Shown: piece by piece, positions 24,793 to 33,930 of the stretch | Numbering within the stretch: position 1 is the first letter of the stretch | How the letters are laid out: each line of letters opens with the position of its first letter | Source of the DNA: CAYRHN01 sp964424115 | Lineage (GTDB): Bacteria; Chloroflexota; Anaerolineae; Anaerolineales; Anaerolineaceae | Reading direction: 5' to 3' | Assembly (NCBI GenBank): GCA_964424115.1 | Contig: CAYRHN010000001.1 | Coordinates: 372,001-436,000 of the forward strand | Length of the DNA stretch: 64,000 bases | The notes under the pieces: generated by a model | The model's database searches: none | Told to the model about the DNA's origin: nothing | The model's input: the letters and a program-made list of their open reading frames with translations, nothing else | Translations under genes and position numbers: made by a program

Positions 24793-25494
24793 TTATCCCA
24801 TGTAGAGAATTCTACCGCAAGAAGAGCAATAAGTAATTTGAGAAGATGATTTAGCGGCCTGTATTTCGGCGGGCCGCAACGTAGCACCGCAGGCCGAACA
24901 ACCACCTTCGCGAGCTAGTGCCACTGCGGTTCCTCGCTTTTGCTTTCGCAGCTGCAAGTAAACGCTCATTAAATCCGGAGAAATTGAACGCGCTGCGGCT
25001 TCTCTCTCGGCGAGCAGCAAATCCTTTTGTTTAAGATGGGCAGCTGATTCCCCCCGTAACGCAGATTTTAATTCTATATCTTCAGCCTGCGCAAGTGAAA
25101 ACGCAGCGTCAGCCAGACGCACATTTTCAGCAGCGGCCTCAAAAGATATCATTGCGTCCAACTGATCATCTTCTAATTCTGCCAAATGTTTCCTTAGCGA
25201 AGCGATCTCTGTTTGGAGATCCTGTAATTCTTTTGGATTGTGAATCCTGCCTCCATATAGAGAGGATTCGTCGGTTGATATCTTGAGGCGTTGTTTTTTC
25301 GTGGAATCTTCGAGTTCGCTCAGCTTTCGTTCTGCAGCATCCATGGCTAAGTGAGATTCCCTCTTTTTATTCTCCGCTATCGTGAGAATATCACTCTTTC
25401 CGAGTAACGCAGAGATTTCGGCCAGGCGGGATTCTATCTTATCTAAATGATGGTCAAGTTGTTGGAGTTGGAAAAGGTGGGTGACTACATTCAT
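24793..25494 (-). CDS. Coiled-coil protein with C4 zinc ribbon
   Basis: A 233-residue protein that is mostly long charged helices (residues about 5-180), ending in a C4 zinc ribbon (CSACGATL...YCSSCGRILY). This is the widespread bacterial coiled-coil/zinc-ribbon family (CT398-like) with no settled function; a role in secretion or nucleic-acid handling has been suggested. The open frame begins at 25593, but the ATG at 25494 has a full promoter ending 6 nt upstream. It is followed 4 nt later by the NACHT-HEAT gene, so the two are probably co-expressed. Confidence 0.88.
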   Translation of the reverse strand: MNVVTHLFQLQQLDHHLDKIESRLAEISALLGKSDILTIAENKKRESHLAMDAAERKLSELEDSTKKQRLKISTDESSLYGGRIHNPKELQDLQTEIASLRKHLAELEDDQLDAMISFEAAAENVRLADAAFSLAQAEDIELKSALRGESAAHLKQKDLLLAEREAAARSISPDLMSVYLQLRKQKRGTAVALAREGGCSACGATLRPAEIQAAKSSSQITYCSSCGRILYMG

Positions 25495-25500
25495 GTATCC

Positions 25501-25529
25501 ATTATAGATTTGCTTTGTTTGTAAGGCAA
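25501..25529 (-). promoter_or_regulatory. Divergent leaderless promoter, minus-strand arm
   Basis: On the minus strand TTGCCT (25524-25529), a 17-nt spacer and TATAAT (25501-25506), ending 6 nt before the ATG at 25494. It forms a back-to-back pair with the plus-strand promoter at 25549. Confidence 0.75.
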
Positions 25530-25548
25530 GTATTTGTTCTTCCTTCAA

Positions 25549-25577
25549 TTGCCGAATTCGGTATTTGTATTTATACT
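25549..25577 (+). promoter_or_regulatory. Divergent leaderless promoter, plus-strand arm
   Basis: TTGCCG (25549-25554), a 17-nt spacer and TATACT (25572-25577), ending 7 nt before the ATG at 25585. Its -35 is nearly identical to that of the opposing promoter. Confidence 0.72.
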
Positions 25578-25584
25578 TAGAATC

Positions 25585-27093
25585 ATGTCCCATCGTACTC
25601 GAATCTTCTCAATCATTTTGTTATTGCTTTTGATCACTCTTCCCTATCTGCTTGCAATGACAGTTGATGACAAAATTTTCGGGGGGTTCTTATTGAACCC
25701 AATAGATGGTAACAGCTATTTAGCAAAAATGCAGCTGGGATGGAATGGAGATTGGAAATTTCATCTTTTATACTCTGCTGATGTAAGCGAAGGCATTTAT
25801 ATATTTCTTTTCTATATTTTTCTAGGACATCTTGCAAAGTGGTTGGGGATTTCTCTGATCGTCCTGTTTCATGCGGTCCGTATTCTGGCTAGTGCGTGGT
25901 TGATTTGGTCAATATGGAAATTCCTAAATTGGGCTTTTTCGGAGTCCCCGCCCATTATCGACAAGCTGTTTTTCATAATCCTATTGGGGACCGGGCTGGG
26001 GTGGCTACCCTTCTTTTTTGGTGTAACGACATCTGATTTTTGGGTTGCAGAAGCTTTCCCGTTTCTCTCAATGTATGAAAATCCGCATTTCCCATTAGGG
26101 ATGGCGTGTCTATTGTGGGTACTATTAGCCAACAAGTACGGTTCTCCTACCAGGCAAATAATCCTGGCTATCAATGGATTTGCGCTCTCGATTATTATGC
26201 CTTTTGGACTGCTGATAGCTCTTATGGCAATTGGTGGAGAAACCTTATGGCTGTGGTTCAAAGAAAGAAAATTGGCCCCGGGAAATTTGTTGTTCTTGTT
26301 GATAAGTGGCGCTCCTATTGTGGCTTACCAATATTGGTTTACTCTACAAGATCCATTATTAAGAATTTGGAATTCTCAAAACCAAACACCTTCGCCATCC
26401 TTATGGGATTTTCTGATTTCTTTCTCGCCGGCGATAGTTTTCGCAATCTATGAGGTTTGGCAATACAGAAAAAAAGTATTTGCTTCGGAACCTGTCCGTC
26501 TGCTGGCAATCTGGATGATCATAGGATTGATATTAATTTACTTCCCGTTTGGGTTACAAAGGCGATTTATGTTTGCTTATGCCATTCCTTGTTTTGTGTT
26601 GGGAGGCATGGGCTTGCAGCAATTAATTAACCGATACCGAAAGAAAGGTTTATGGCTTGTTTTTATTGGCTCTTCGATCATAACCACATTCTTGATCATC
26701 ATGTTAGGAATATTCGGAATTCAATCGAGGAATTCATTATTGTATTATGAGAAGAGTGAACAATTAGCTTTTGCTTGGATTATGGATAATACAGATGTCA
26801 ATGCTGTATTTCTGAGTTCACCAGAGACCGGAATGTATATTCCGGCTTTAACTGGCAGGAGAGTGGTCTACGGGCATCCCTTCGAGACGGCTAACGCTGA
26901 GACAGAGAAGGAATTTGTTGAGGATTTCTACGGGGCGCCCTGGGATATAATGGATGCCGGGCTCCTAAAGCAGCTAGGGGTAGATTATATTTTCTGGGGA
27001 CCCCGAGAGGAAGAGATCAACGGATTACCGGCAAGTTGTCATGAGGTCTTCCGAGTAGAGGATGTTGTCATATGTGATCTGGCGGAGCCTTAA
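25585..27093 (+). CDS. Polytopic membrane protein, GT-C glycosyltransferase-like
   Basis: Roughly ten to twelve hydrophobic segments over 502 residues, with a DDKIFGG loop after the first helix and a soluble C-terminal tail (from about 400). The pattern (acidic residues in the first extracytoplasmic loop, then many helices) resembles GT-C lipid-linked sugar transferases, but no family motif is decisive. The frame is open from 25534; the ATG at 25585 is chosen because a promoter with TATACT ends 7 nt before it. It is joined end to end with two YfhO-like genes, suggesting a cell-surface glycan unit (inference). Confidence 0.7.
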   Translation: MSHRTRIFSIILLLLLITLPYLLAMTVDDKIFGGFLLNPIDGNSYLAKMQLGWNGDWKFHLLYSADVSEGIYIFLFYIFLGHLAKWLGISLIVLFHAVRILASAWLIWSIWKFLNWAFSESPPIIDKLFFIILLGTGLGWLPFFFGVTTSDFWVAEAFPFLSMYENPHFPLGMACLLWVLLANKYGSPTRQIILAINGFALSIIMPFGLLIALMAIGGETLWLWFKERKLAPGNLLFLLISGAPIVAYQYWFTLQDPLLRIWNSQNQTPSPSLWDFLISFSPAIVFAIYEVWQYRKKVFASEPVRLLAIWMIIGLILIYFPFGLQRRFMFAYAIPCFVLGGMGLQQLINRYRKKGLWLVFIGSSIITTFLIIMLGIFGIQSRNSLLYYEKSEQLAFAWIMDNTDVNAVFLSSPETGMYIPALTGRRVVYGHPFETANAETEKEFVEDFYGAPWDIMDAGLLKQLGVDYIFWGPREEEINGLPASCHEVFRVEDVVICDLAEP

Positions 27094-29280
27094 ATGAAAA
27101 AAAAATTCCTCCTCCTAATCCTGTTGACCATCCCTTTAATTATTTATATTCCGCATTTGAATGAGTTCGCTTATCCATTTCAGTCCCCGTATTCTGATGT
27201 CGCGGTAACTCATTTTCCCAATGCAGTTTATGTAAGGTATTCTTTGACAGAATGGGGGCAAATTCCTTTATGGTCTGAGACAATTCTTTCCGGTTACCCG
27301 TTTATTGCAAATCCATTGTCTGGTCTATTCTATTTTCCAGGTTGGTTACAATTTCTTTTAGATTTGCCATTGGCGTTTAACCTAACCATTCTAATTCATG
27401 TTGTATTGGCAGGGATTGGAATGTATCTGTTCTTGCGAGAAACGGGTTTTGACACCCTTCCAGCGATCACTGGCGGACTTATTTTTGAGCTGATGCCCAA
27501 GCTTTTTGGCCATTTTGCTGCAGGACACGTGACATTAGTTTATGCCGTGAGTTGGACGCCATGGCTTATGTTTGCTCAAAAAAGAAATCCATACAATTTT
27601 TCTATCTCGGCCGTCACGTCTTTTGTCTTGATTATTCTGGCTGATGTAAGATGGGCGGCGTATACTACAGTCTTATGGGGTTGTTATAGTTTTTATTTGA
27701 CCGCTGGCTCAAAGAGAATTAAACATTGGCGTTTGTGCTTCAGAGAACTTATCCGAGAGGGGGGGAGATTTCTGGCTCAAGTGATTGTCGGGATCATGCT
27801 GGCTGCTCCACTCGTTCTGCTTCTATTTCAATATTCTTCATTATCTACAAGAAGTGAAATGATTGGCTCTGATGTCTTGATCAATTCTCTTCCACCATTA
27901 AATATGATTGGACTTATTTTCCCAAATTTTGGCTCTTATGCAGAATGGTTGGTATATCCAGGTGCCGTTTCAATTCTGATGTTTGTTTGGGTTCTTGTTG
28001 TGCCATCTTTGAGAGGACAATACAGATTTTGGATAGCTGTCTTGGCATTCAGTTTGCTGGCTTCCTTGGGTAGTTACAATCCGTTATTATCATGGGTTTT
28101 TACGCTTCCCGGGGTCAATCAATTGCGGGTACCAAGCCGCCTATTGTTCATCAGCGGGTTTGCATTTTCTTTTTTGTCCGCCGGGGGAATACAATGGTGG
28201 GTGAAAGATCGTGATAGTCTACCTTCTTTCATGAAGAAGAAATTCACCTGGTTGGTAATTCTGGTATTTATTGTCTGGGTAATCACGTTTGGCATGTGGT
28301 TTTTGTTAAAGCAATTCCCTGTAGAATTTATATGGGGAAGTGTTGTTATCACATCTGTAGTATTCCTGTTAATTATGAGAATGAGAAATATAATTGGAAG
28401 GGATGTGCTGGCGGTCGGGATTATTCTAATCACTATTATTGATCTGGTTGGCGTTGGTCTTACTCAATTTAATTTCCGAACCAAGGTTGATGTCTTGTCG
28501 GAGGGTATTGATCTTTCAGCTGCGCCCGTTGATTTGCAGGAAAACAGAGTGTATTCGGAAGATTACAACTCGTTGCCGCAACAGATGTCGGCTGAGCATA
28601 ATCTACGTTTAATAGGAGGTGCAGATCCGCTTCAATTGAGAGCTTACGTTAATTATTTCAGTATGGCTTCTGGAATCCCGGTAACCCATTACAGTATTTT
28701 GCTTCCCCCGTCAGCATCAGATCTGGGTGTAATTGATTATGGTCAATTCACTCCCAATCCAGTTTTGCTAGGAAAATTGAATGTGCGATATTTGATTACA
28801 GACCACGATGTGGAGATTCGGGATCTGATTCTGATAAATACAACAAATTCGTATAGAATCTACGAAAATCTTGATCTACGGCCGGCCGCATGGGTTCAAC
28901 CCGAATTAGATAGCCCAACTGATTATAAGCAGGTTCTTTCAACCTCCAGAACGCCCAACCAGGTCCTTGTTCGTGCTGAAGGCCCCGGCTACTTGGTTCT
29001 ATCGGAAATCAACTATCCTGGATGGAAGGTTAGCGTTGACAACAAGATTGACGATGTGTTGTCAGTTGATGGACTTTTTCGATCTGTAAAGTTGGACGCG
29101 GGGGTTCACAATGTCAAGTTTAGTTTTGAGCCCCCTTTGTTATTCATGGGGATTATTATTCAAGTAATGACCGTTATTGGACTTGTGGTTTTCTGGATCA
29201 TCCATGGACAGATGCCCAAAGAGAACAGCAGCGATCCAATTTTCCTTTATCCAGAAACAGAGAAATGTGACAATGAGTAA
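27094..29280 (+). CDS. YfhO-like polytopic membrane protein
   Basis: 728 residues with about twelve membrane helices and a C-terminal extracytoplasmic beta domain. This tail has the YfhO-type signature (YLVLSEINYPGWKVSVDN, then DGLFRSVKLDAGVH), seen in Gram-positive YfhO proteins that glycosylate lipoteichoic acid. The ATG directly abuts the stop of the previous gene. An acidic loop follows helix 1 (around SPYSDVAV). Enzymatic function is inferred from family resemblance only. Confidence 0.75.
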   Translation: MKKKFLLLILLTIPLIIYIPHLNEFAYPFQSPYSDVAVTHFPNAVYVRYSLTEWGQIPLWSETILSGYPFIANPLSGLFYFPGWLQFLLDLPLAFNLTILIHVVLAGIGMYLFLRETGFDTLPAITGGLIFELMPKLFGHFAAGHVTLVYAVSWTPWLMFAQKRNPYNFSISAVTSFVLIILADVRWAAYTTVLWGCYSFYLTAGSKRIKHWRLCFRELIREGGRFLAQVIVGIMLAAPLVLLLFQYSSLSTRSEMIGSDVLINSLPPLNMIGLIFPNFGSYAEWLVYPGAVSILMFVWVLVVPSLRGQYRFWIAVLAFSLLASLGSYNPLLSWVFTLPGVNQLRVPSRLLFISGFAFSFLSAGGIQWWVKDRDSLPSFMKKKFTWLVILVFIVWVITFGMWFLLKQFPVEFIWGSVVITSVVFLLIMRMRNIIGRDVLAVGIILITIIDLVGVGLTQFNFRTKVDVLSEGIDLSAAPVDLQENRVYSEDYNSLPQQMSAEHNLRLIGGADPLQLRAYVNYFSMASGIPVTHYSILLPPSASDLGVIDYGQFTPNPVLLGKLNVRYLITDHDVEIRDLILINTTNSYRIYENLDLRPAAWVQPELDSPTDYKQVLSTSRTPNQVLVRAEGPGYLVLSEINYPGWKVSVDNKIDDVLSVDGLFRSVKLDAGVHNVKFSFEPPLLFMGIIIQVMTVIGLVVFWIIHGQMPKENSSDPIFLYPETEKCDNE

Positions 29281-31666
29281 ATTTATATTGAAGCACAGGG
29301 TTGAATTTATCACCGCTTTTCCACCCGTTTTGTTATTCCTTATCCCATTAATCTGTGGAAAAGTGATTTTCTGGGGAACTCCATCTTTTCAATTTATTCC
29401 ATGGCAAAGTTATATCGTTCAGAATATCGTTGCTGGAAATTCCGTCTTGTGGAATCCTTTGAATGGGATGGGCGCCCCTCTGGTGGCGAATTACCAGGTG
29501 GGATTCTATTACCCACTGAATTGGCTATTATACATTTTGGGGTTTTTAGGTGGGGGAGGATGGATTGCATGGGGATATTCACTACTTAGCGTTTTTCATT
29601 TAGTGTGGGCGGGCTGGGGGATGGCAATGCTTATGCGCCGATTAGAGGTGGGCGAATTCGGCCAGGTTATTGCCGGAATTTCTTTTGAGTTGTGTGGGTT
29701 CCTTGTTGGGCGTCTGGAATTCTTTAGTATTATCTGGGCTGTTTCCTGGCTACCCTGGATCATTCGCGCGGTTAGCAAGATCGCAGCGCCGGTTCACTCT
29801 ATAACGACTGAAGACAAAGATAAACTTCCCCCGTGGATACTCTTAGAATTAATCTTATGTCTGACCATGCAACTTCTAGCCGGACACGCCCAAATTACCT
29901 GGTACACATGGATATTGACGGGGGTGTGGTTAGTCGTAGGATTATCTATACGCGGTAATTGGCGGGTGGTTTGCCTTGGCGTGCTCAGGTTCGTATTTGC
30001 GGTATCTATTGCAATAATCATTTCGTCCGTTCAGCTTTTACCTACGGCAGAATATTTGGCACAATCGCAGCGCTCGGATGCAGTTGCTTATGACAATGCA
30101 ATGACATATTCTTTCTGGCCTTGGCGAATAGCTACTATTGCGGCGCCTGATTTGTTTGGAAATCCCGGGGTCGGAACCTATTGGGGGTATGCCAGTTATT
30201 GGGAGGATGCTCTATATTTTGGCTTTCTTCCTCTCGCTCTTGCTTTAAGTACCTTGTCCCAGCTTTTTAAGAGACACGAGAATGATCAGGGGACTGCGAA
30301 GTATTCCACGTTGATAAGACTTTCATGGTCTCTAATATTATTGGTATTAATTTTGGCAATGGGTAAATTCACGCCAATTTTCCCATTCTTATATAACAAC
30401 GCGCCCACGTTTAACATGTTCAATTCTCCGACCAGATGGATGATTATTGCTCAATTTCTATTGATTGTGTTAGCTAGTGTCGCTGGAGATAATTGGCGCA
30501 CCCCTTCCAAAAAAATTCGGAACCGGTGGAAGTTGATTTTCACAGCAGCGCTCGCGCTTACTCTGGGTGCAATTGTGGCTTGGTTTGCACTTAAGTCCAT
30601 CGAGACTACTTTAGTGCAATCAACGGTAATTGCTGGGGGTTCTGCACTCGCGGCTAGCCTTTGTGTAATTTTGATGCCGCGAGAGAATAACGCGAGAAAA
30701 ATGAATATTTGGAGATCGGTTGTTGTAGGATGGATCGCATTGGATCTTCTTGTGTTCTCGTCTTTTCTTGTACCGATTACAAACCAGTCGCTATTTACCG
30801 AAACCAACGATCCGACTTGGGGTAATCTTACACAAGAAAACGGGGAAAGATTGTTTATATCAAAACATGATGAGTATTTGATCAAGTATTCCAGGATATT
30901 AAGATTCAAGGATTTCCGCCCTATTGAGCAAGTGGATGTCATAAAAAAAATCCTGCTTCCAAACATGAATCTTCTACATGGAGTTCCTTCTGTAAATAAC
31001 TTTGATCCGCTTGTCCCCGAGCGGTATGCTCGATGGATGGCGAACTTAGAAAATTTGCCAGATGACGAATTGATCAATTGGCTTAAATTGATGAATGTGG
31101 GTGTGTGGGAGCAGAGAATTATTACATTACCACAAGGTGTACGGTTTGTAAAATTGGAGGCTTGGGGGAGGTATCAATGGTATGATAATTTCACTAGCGT
31201 TCAAAATGCTGATGAGGCATGGGAGATTCTCTGCAATGAGGTAAAAGCAATAAAGTCGGGAGAGAAGCTTAAGAAAGCAATCATTGAGGTCCCAGCGGGA
31301 AATGAGTTTAAAACAAATAGTCAGAACGAAAAGACTATCCAACCAATAACTCGAGAGATAGTAAATAAACCGGGATATTTGGAATTAAATGTAAATTTTT
31401 CGGGAAGCGGAATTCTTGTAATTGCAGATACGTGGTATCCTGGGTGGCAGGTACTTGTGGATGGACAAGAACGCGAATTGCTTCGCGCAAACTACCTGTT
31501 TATGGGTGTGATTTTAGACAAGGGTGACCACCAGGTTATTTTTCGATATTCGCCTAATTCCTCTGTGTTGGGCGGGATTTTAACGATTGGGGGGTGTGTG
31601 TTTTTGATTTCTTCATATATAATTCAGAGAACGAAAAAAGAAAAATATTCCCGGAAGGAAAAATAA
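29273..31666 (+). CDS. YfhO-like polytopic membrane protein, tandem paralogue
   Basis: 797 residues with about twelve membrane helices and the same type of C-terminal domain as its neighbour (ILVIADTWYPGWQVLVDGQ, LDKGDHQVIFRYSP), so the two are tandem paralogues, though quite divergent. The open frame reaches back to 29177, but that would overlap the previous gene by about 100 bp. The ATG at 29273 overlaps it by only 8 bp. It likely works with its neighbours on a surface polysaccharide or teichoic-acid-like polymer (inference). Confidence 0.75.
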   Translation: MSKFILKHRVEFITAFPPVLLFLIPLICGKVIFWGTPSFQFIPWQSYIVQNIVAGNSVLWNPLNGMGAPLVANYQVGFYYPLNWLLYILGFLGGGGWIAWGYSLLSVFHLVWAGWGMAMLMRRLEVGEFGQVIAGISFELCGFLVGRLEFFSIIWAVSWLPWIIRAVSKIAAPVHSITTEDKDKLPPWILLELILCLTMQLLAGHAQITWYTWILTGVWLVVGLSIRGNWRVVCLGVLRFVFAVSIAIIISSVQLLPTAEYLAQSQRSDAVAYDNAMTYSFWPWRIATIAAPDLFGNPGVGTYWGYASYWEDALYFGFLPLALALSTLSQLFKRHENDQGTAKYSTLIRLSWSLILLVLILAMGKFTPIFPFLYNNAPTFNMFNSPTRWMIIAQFLLIVLASVAGDNWRTPSKKIRNRWKLIFTAALALTLGAIVAWFALKSIETTLVQSTVIAGGSALAASLCVILMPRENNARKMNIWRSVVVGWIALDLLVFSSFLVPITNQSLFTETNDPTWGNLTQENGERLFISKHDEYLIKYSRILRFKDFRPIEQVDVIKKILLPNMNLLHGVPSVNNFDPLVPERYARWMANLENLPDDELINWLKLMNVGVWEQRIITLPQGVRFVKLEAWGRYQWYDNFTSVQNADEAWEILCNEVKAIKSGEKLKKAIIEVPAGNEFKTNSQNEKTIQPITREIVNKPGYLELNVNFSGSGILVIADTWYPGWQVLVDGQERELLRANYLFMGVILDKGDHQVIFRYSPNSSVLGGILTIGGCVFLISSYIIQRTKKEKYSRKEK

Positions 31667-31668
31667 AC

Positions 31669-32655
31669 ATGTCTGAGATGATGGATGCAAATATCGCACA
31701 AGTTCGTCCTTTTGCTCAACATATTATCCAAAACCTTGAAAAAGTAATTGTTGGAAAACGTAATGTTTTAGATCTAATAATAGTTGGTTTATTATGCCAG
31801 GGGCACTTATTGATTGAGGATGTTCCGGGCGTGGGAAAAACAATGGTGGCGCGCAGCCTTGCGAAATCATTAGGTTGTCAATTCAGCCGGATTCAATTCA
31901 CGCCGGATATGTTGCCCAGCGATGTTACCGGTGTCTCGATATTTAATCAGGTAACGAGGCAATTTGAATTTCGACCAGGGCCAGTGATGGCTCAGATTGT
32001 ATTGGCGGACGAGATCAACCGCGCAACTCCCAAGACGCAATCGGCATTATTAGAAGCCATGGAAGAGCGTCAGGTTACTGTGGACGGAATTACGCATAAG
32101 CTTCCTCAACACTTTATGGTGTTGGCTACAGAAAATCCAATTGAGTATGAAGGCACATTTCCCTTACCCGAGGCTCAATTGGACCGGTTTTTGATGCGAA
32201 TACGCCTGGGATATCCGGGGGTAACAGACGAGATTCGTGTTTTGGAAATACAACAATTGCATCATCCGATCGAAGATCTCGAAGCAGTTGTTACTTCAGA
32301 CGAACTGCAACTGGTACAGGAAGCGGTTAAGCACGTTTATGTTTCTGCGGGGATTAAGAGATACATGGTTGAGTTGACCAGGGCAACACGAGAAAGCTCG
32401 GATGTTTATCTAGGGGCAAGCCCTCGAGGCAGTCTTGGATTATTCCGCACTGCACAAGCTAAGGCCGCGGTTGATGGGCGCGATTATGTATTACCCGATG
32501 ATGTAAAAGTTATGGCAGAGTATGTATTGGCGCATCGTACCATGGTCAGCCCCGCTGCTCGTCTACGAGACATCACGGCCGCGCAGGTCATTGCTGGAAT
32601 TCTATCAAAAACACCTGTTCCCGGTGGTGATTTGGGCCGCAAGGGTGATATTTAG
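31669..32655 (+). CDS. MoxR family AAA+ ATPase
   Basis: AAA+ chaperone-like ATPase of the MoxR group, thought to help assemble or activate partner proteins, usually with a DUF58 protein. Walker A is DVPGVGKT (GVGKT at residues 54-58), Walker B is LADEIN, and the arginine finger region EAQLDRFLMRI follows. It has 328 residues. The frame is open from 31594, but GGAAGG precedes the ATG at 31669, two bases after the previous stop. The DUF58 gene follows at once. Confidence 0.93.
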   Translation: MSEMMDANIAQVRPFAQHIIQNLEKVIVGKRNVLDLIIVGLLCQGHLLIEDVPGVGKTMVARSLAKSLGCQFSRIQFTPDMLPSDVTGVSIFNQVTRQFEFRPGPVMAQIVLADEINRATPKTQSALLEAMEERQVTVDGITHKLPQHFMVLATENPIEYEGTFPLPEAQLDRFLMRIRLGYPGVTDEIRVLEIQQLHHPIEDLEAVVTSDELQLVQEAVKHVYVSAGIKRYMVELTRATRESSDVYLGASPRGSLGLFRTAQAKAAVDGRDYVLPDDVKVMAEYVLAHRTMVSPAARLRDITAAQVIAGILSKTPVPGGDLGRKGDI

Positions 32656-32661
32656 TACTGA

Positions 32662-33930
32662 ATGAGACCCAAGAAAACGTTTTGGATTGTCCTGCTGGTG
32701 CTCTTGGGAGCATTTTTGGGAGCACTCACGACGAAATCGGATATATATAGCCGGTTGGTCTATTTTTGTATTGGCCTAATCATTTTTAGCGCGATTTGGA
32801 CCCATTTTTCCGTCCAAGGAATTGATGTGAAGCGCGAAGCCAAAGGACTGAGACAGCAATTAGGGGAAGTCTTTGAAGAAAAATACGAAATAAGAAATCT
32901 GTACCGAATGATTCGGTTTCTTATCGAAATAAAAGATGGTTCAGATATGCCAATACCTGCAGGATCTCGGGCGATATCTTGGATAGAGCCCAAGGAAGTG
33001 CGAAAATATTCTTCGTATACTTTGCTCACCCAACGAGGAGAATTCACGTTAGGGCCAACCCTCATTTCTTCTGGCGATCCATTCGGTATGTTTGGAATTA
33101 TAAGAGAAATTGGCAAGGGCGAAAAATTAGTTGTTTTACCTTATCTTGTAAGAATTCATCGCTTCCCTTTCCCTCCTGGGCTCTTACCCGGCGGAAGGGC
33201 TTTAAGAAGAAAGACCCACGAGGTCACGCCTCATGCTGCCGGGATTCGGGAATACGCATCAGGAGATTCCCTCAGTCGTATCCATTGGGCTAGCACAGCA
33301 CGAAAAGGTGATCTAATGGTGAAGGAGTTTGAACAAGATCCTCAGTCTGATGTATGGATTATTATCGATGGAGAGAAAAGCGCACATTATCGCAGAGAAT
33401 TAGATATTGACGGGGGAAAAGTGGACAAGATATGGCTTTGGAGGCATCGATTTGATATCACTCTTCCCATGGATACTTTTGAATATTGTGTAAGTTTAGC
33501 CGCGTCAATTAGCGGTTATTTTATACGGGATGGACAAGCAGTTGGCCTAGCTTGCGCAGGCCAAATTTTAACCGTTCTTCCTGCGGAAAAGGGAGTTCGT
33601 CAACAAGATAAAATTTTAGAAACCCTGGCGTTTTTACATTGTGCTGGAAACATGCCGCTGCATGGACTTGTTCAGGCGCAAGTCCAGCATATTCAAAGAG
33701 GTAGTACGGTAGTCCTGGTGACTGCATCCAATAATGACAGCGTGGCCTATTCAGCACAGTCATTGCTTTCTCGTAATTTACGCCCAGTGGTTGTCTTTGT
33801 CGACCCCGAATCGTTTGGCGGAGCAGCATCAGTCAGGAATATGGCGTTGAGTCTTAGAAATAAGAATATCCCCGTGGTACTTATCTCGCGCGGGGATGAT
33901 TTAGGGATGGCTCTCGAGCGAACCATTTAA
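32662..33930 (+). CDS. DUF58 domain-containing membrane protein
   Basis: Two N-terminal membrane helices (about residues 8-45) precede a soluble region. The DUF58 signature is visible: IREYASGDSLSRIHW, then ARKGDLMVKEFE, followed by a vWA-like WIIIDGE stretch. It has 422 residues. This is the usual partner of MoxR. The transglutaminase-like protein that often completes this trio is absent: the next gene is on the other strand and the two stop codons share TTAA at 33927-33930. Confidence 0.9.
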   Translation: MRPKKTFWIVLLVLLGAFLGALTTKSDIYSRLVYFCIGLIIFSAIWTHFSVQGIDVKREAKGLRQQLGEVFEEKYEIRNLYRMIRFLIEIKDGSDMPIPAGSRAISWIEPKEVRKYSSYTLLTQRGEFTLGPTLISSGDPFGMFGIIREIGKGEKLVVLPYLVRIHRFPFPPGLLPGGRALRRKTHEVTPHAAGIREYASGDSLSRIHWASTARKGDLMVKEFEQDPQSDVWIIIDGEKSAHYRRELDIDGGKVDKIWLWRHRFDITLPMDTFEYCVSLAASISGYFIRDGQAVGLACAGQILTVLPAEKGVRQQDKILETLAFLHCAGNMPLHGLVQAQVQHIQRGSTVVLVTASNNDSVAYSAQSLLSRNLRPVVVFVDPESFGGAASVRNMALSLRNKNIPVVLISRGDDLGMALERTI

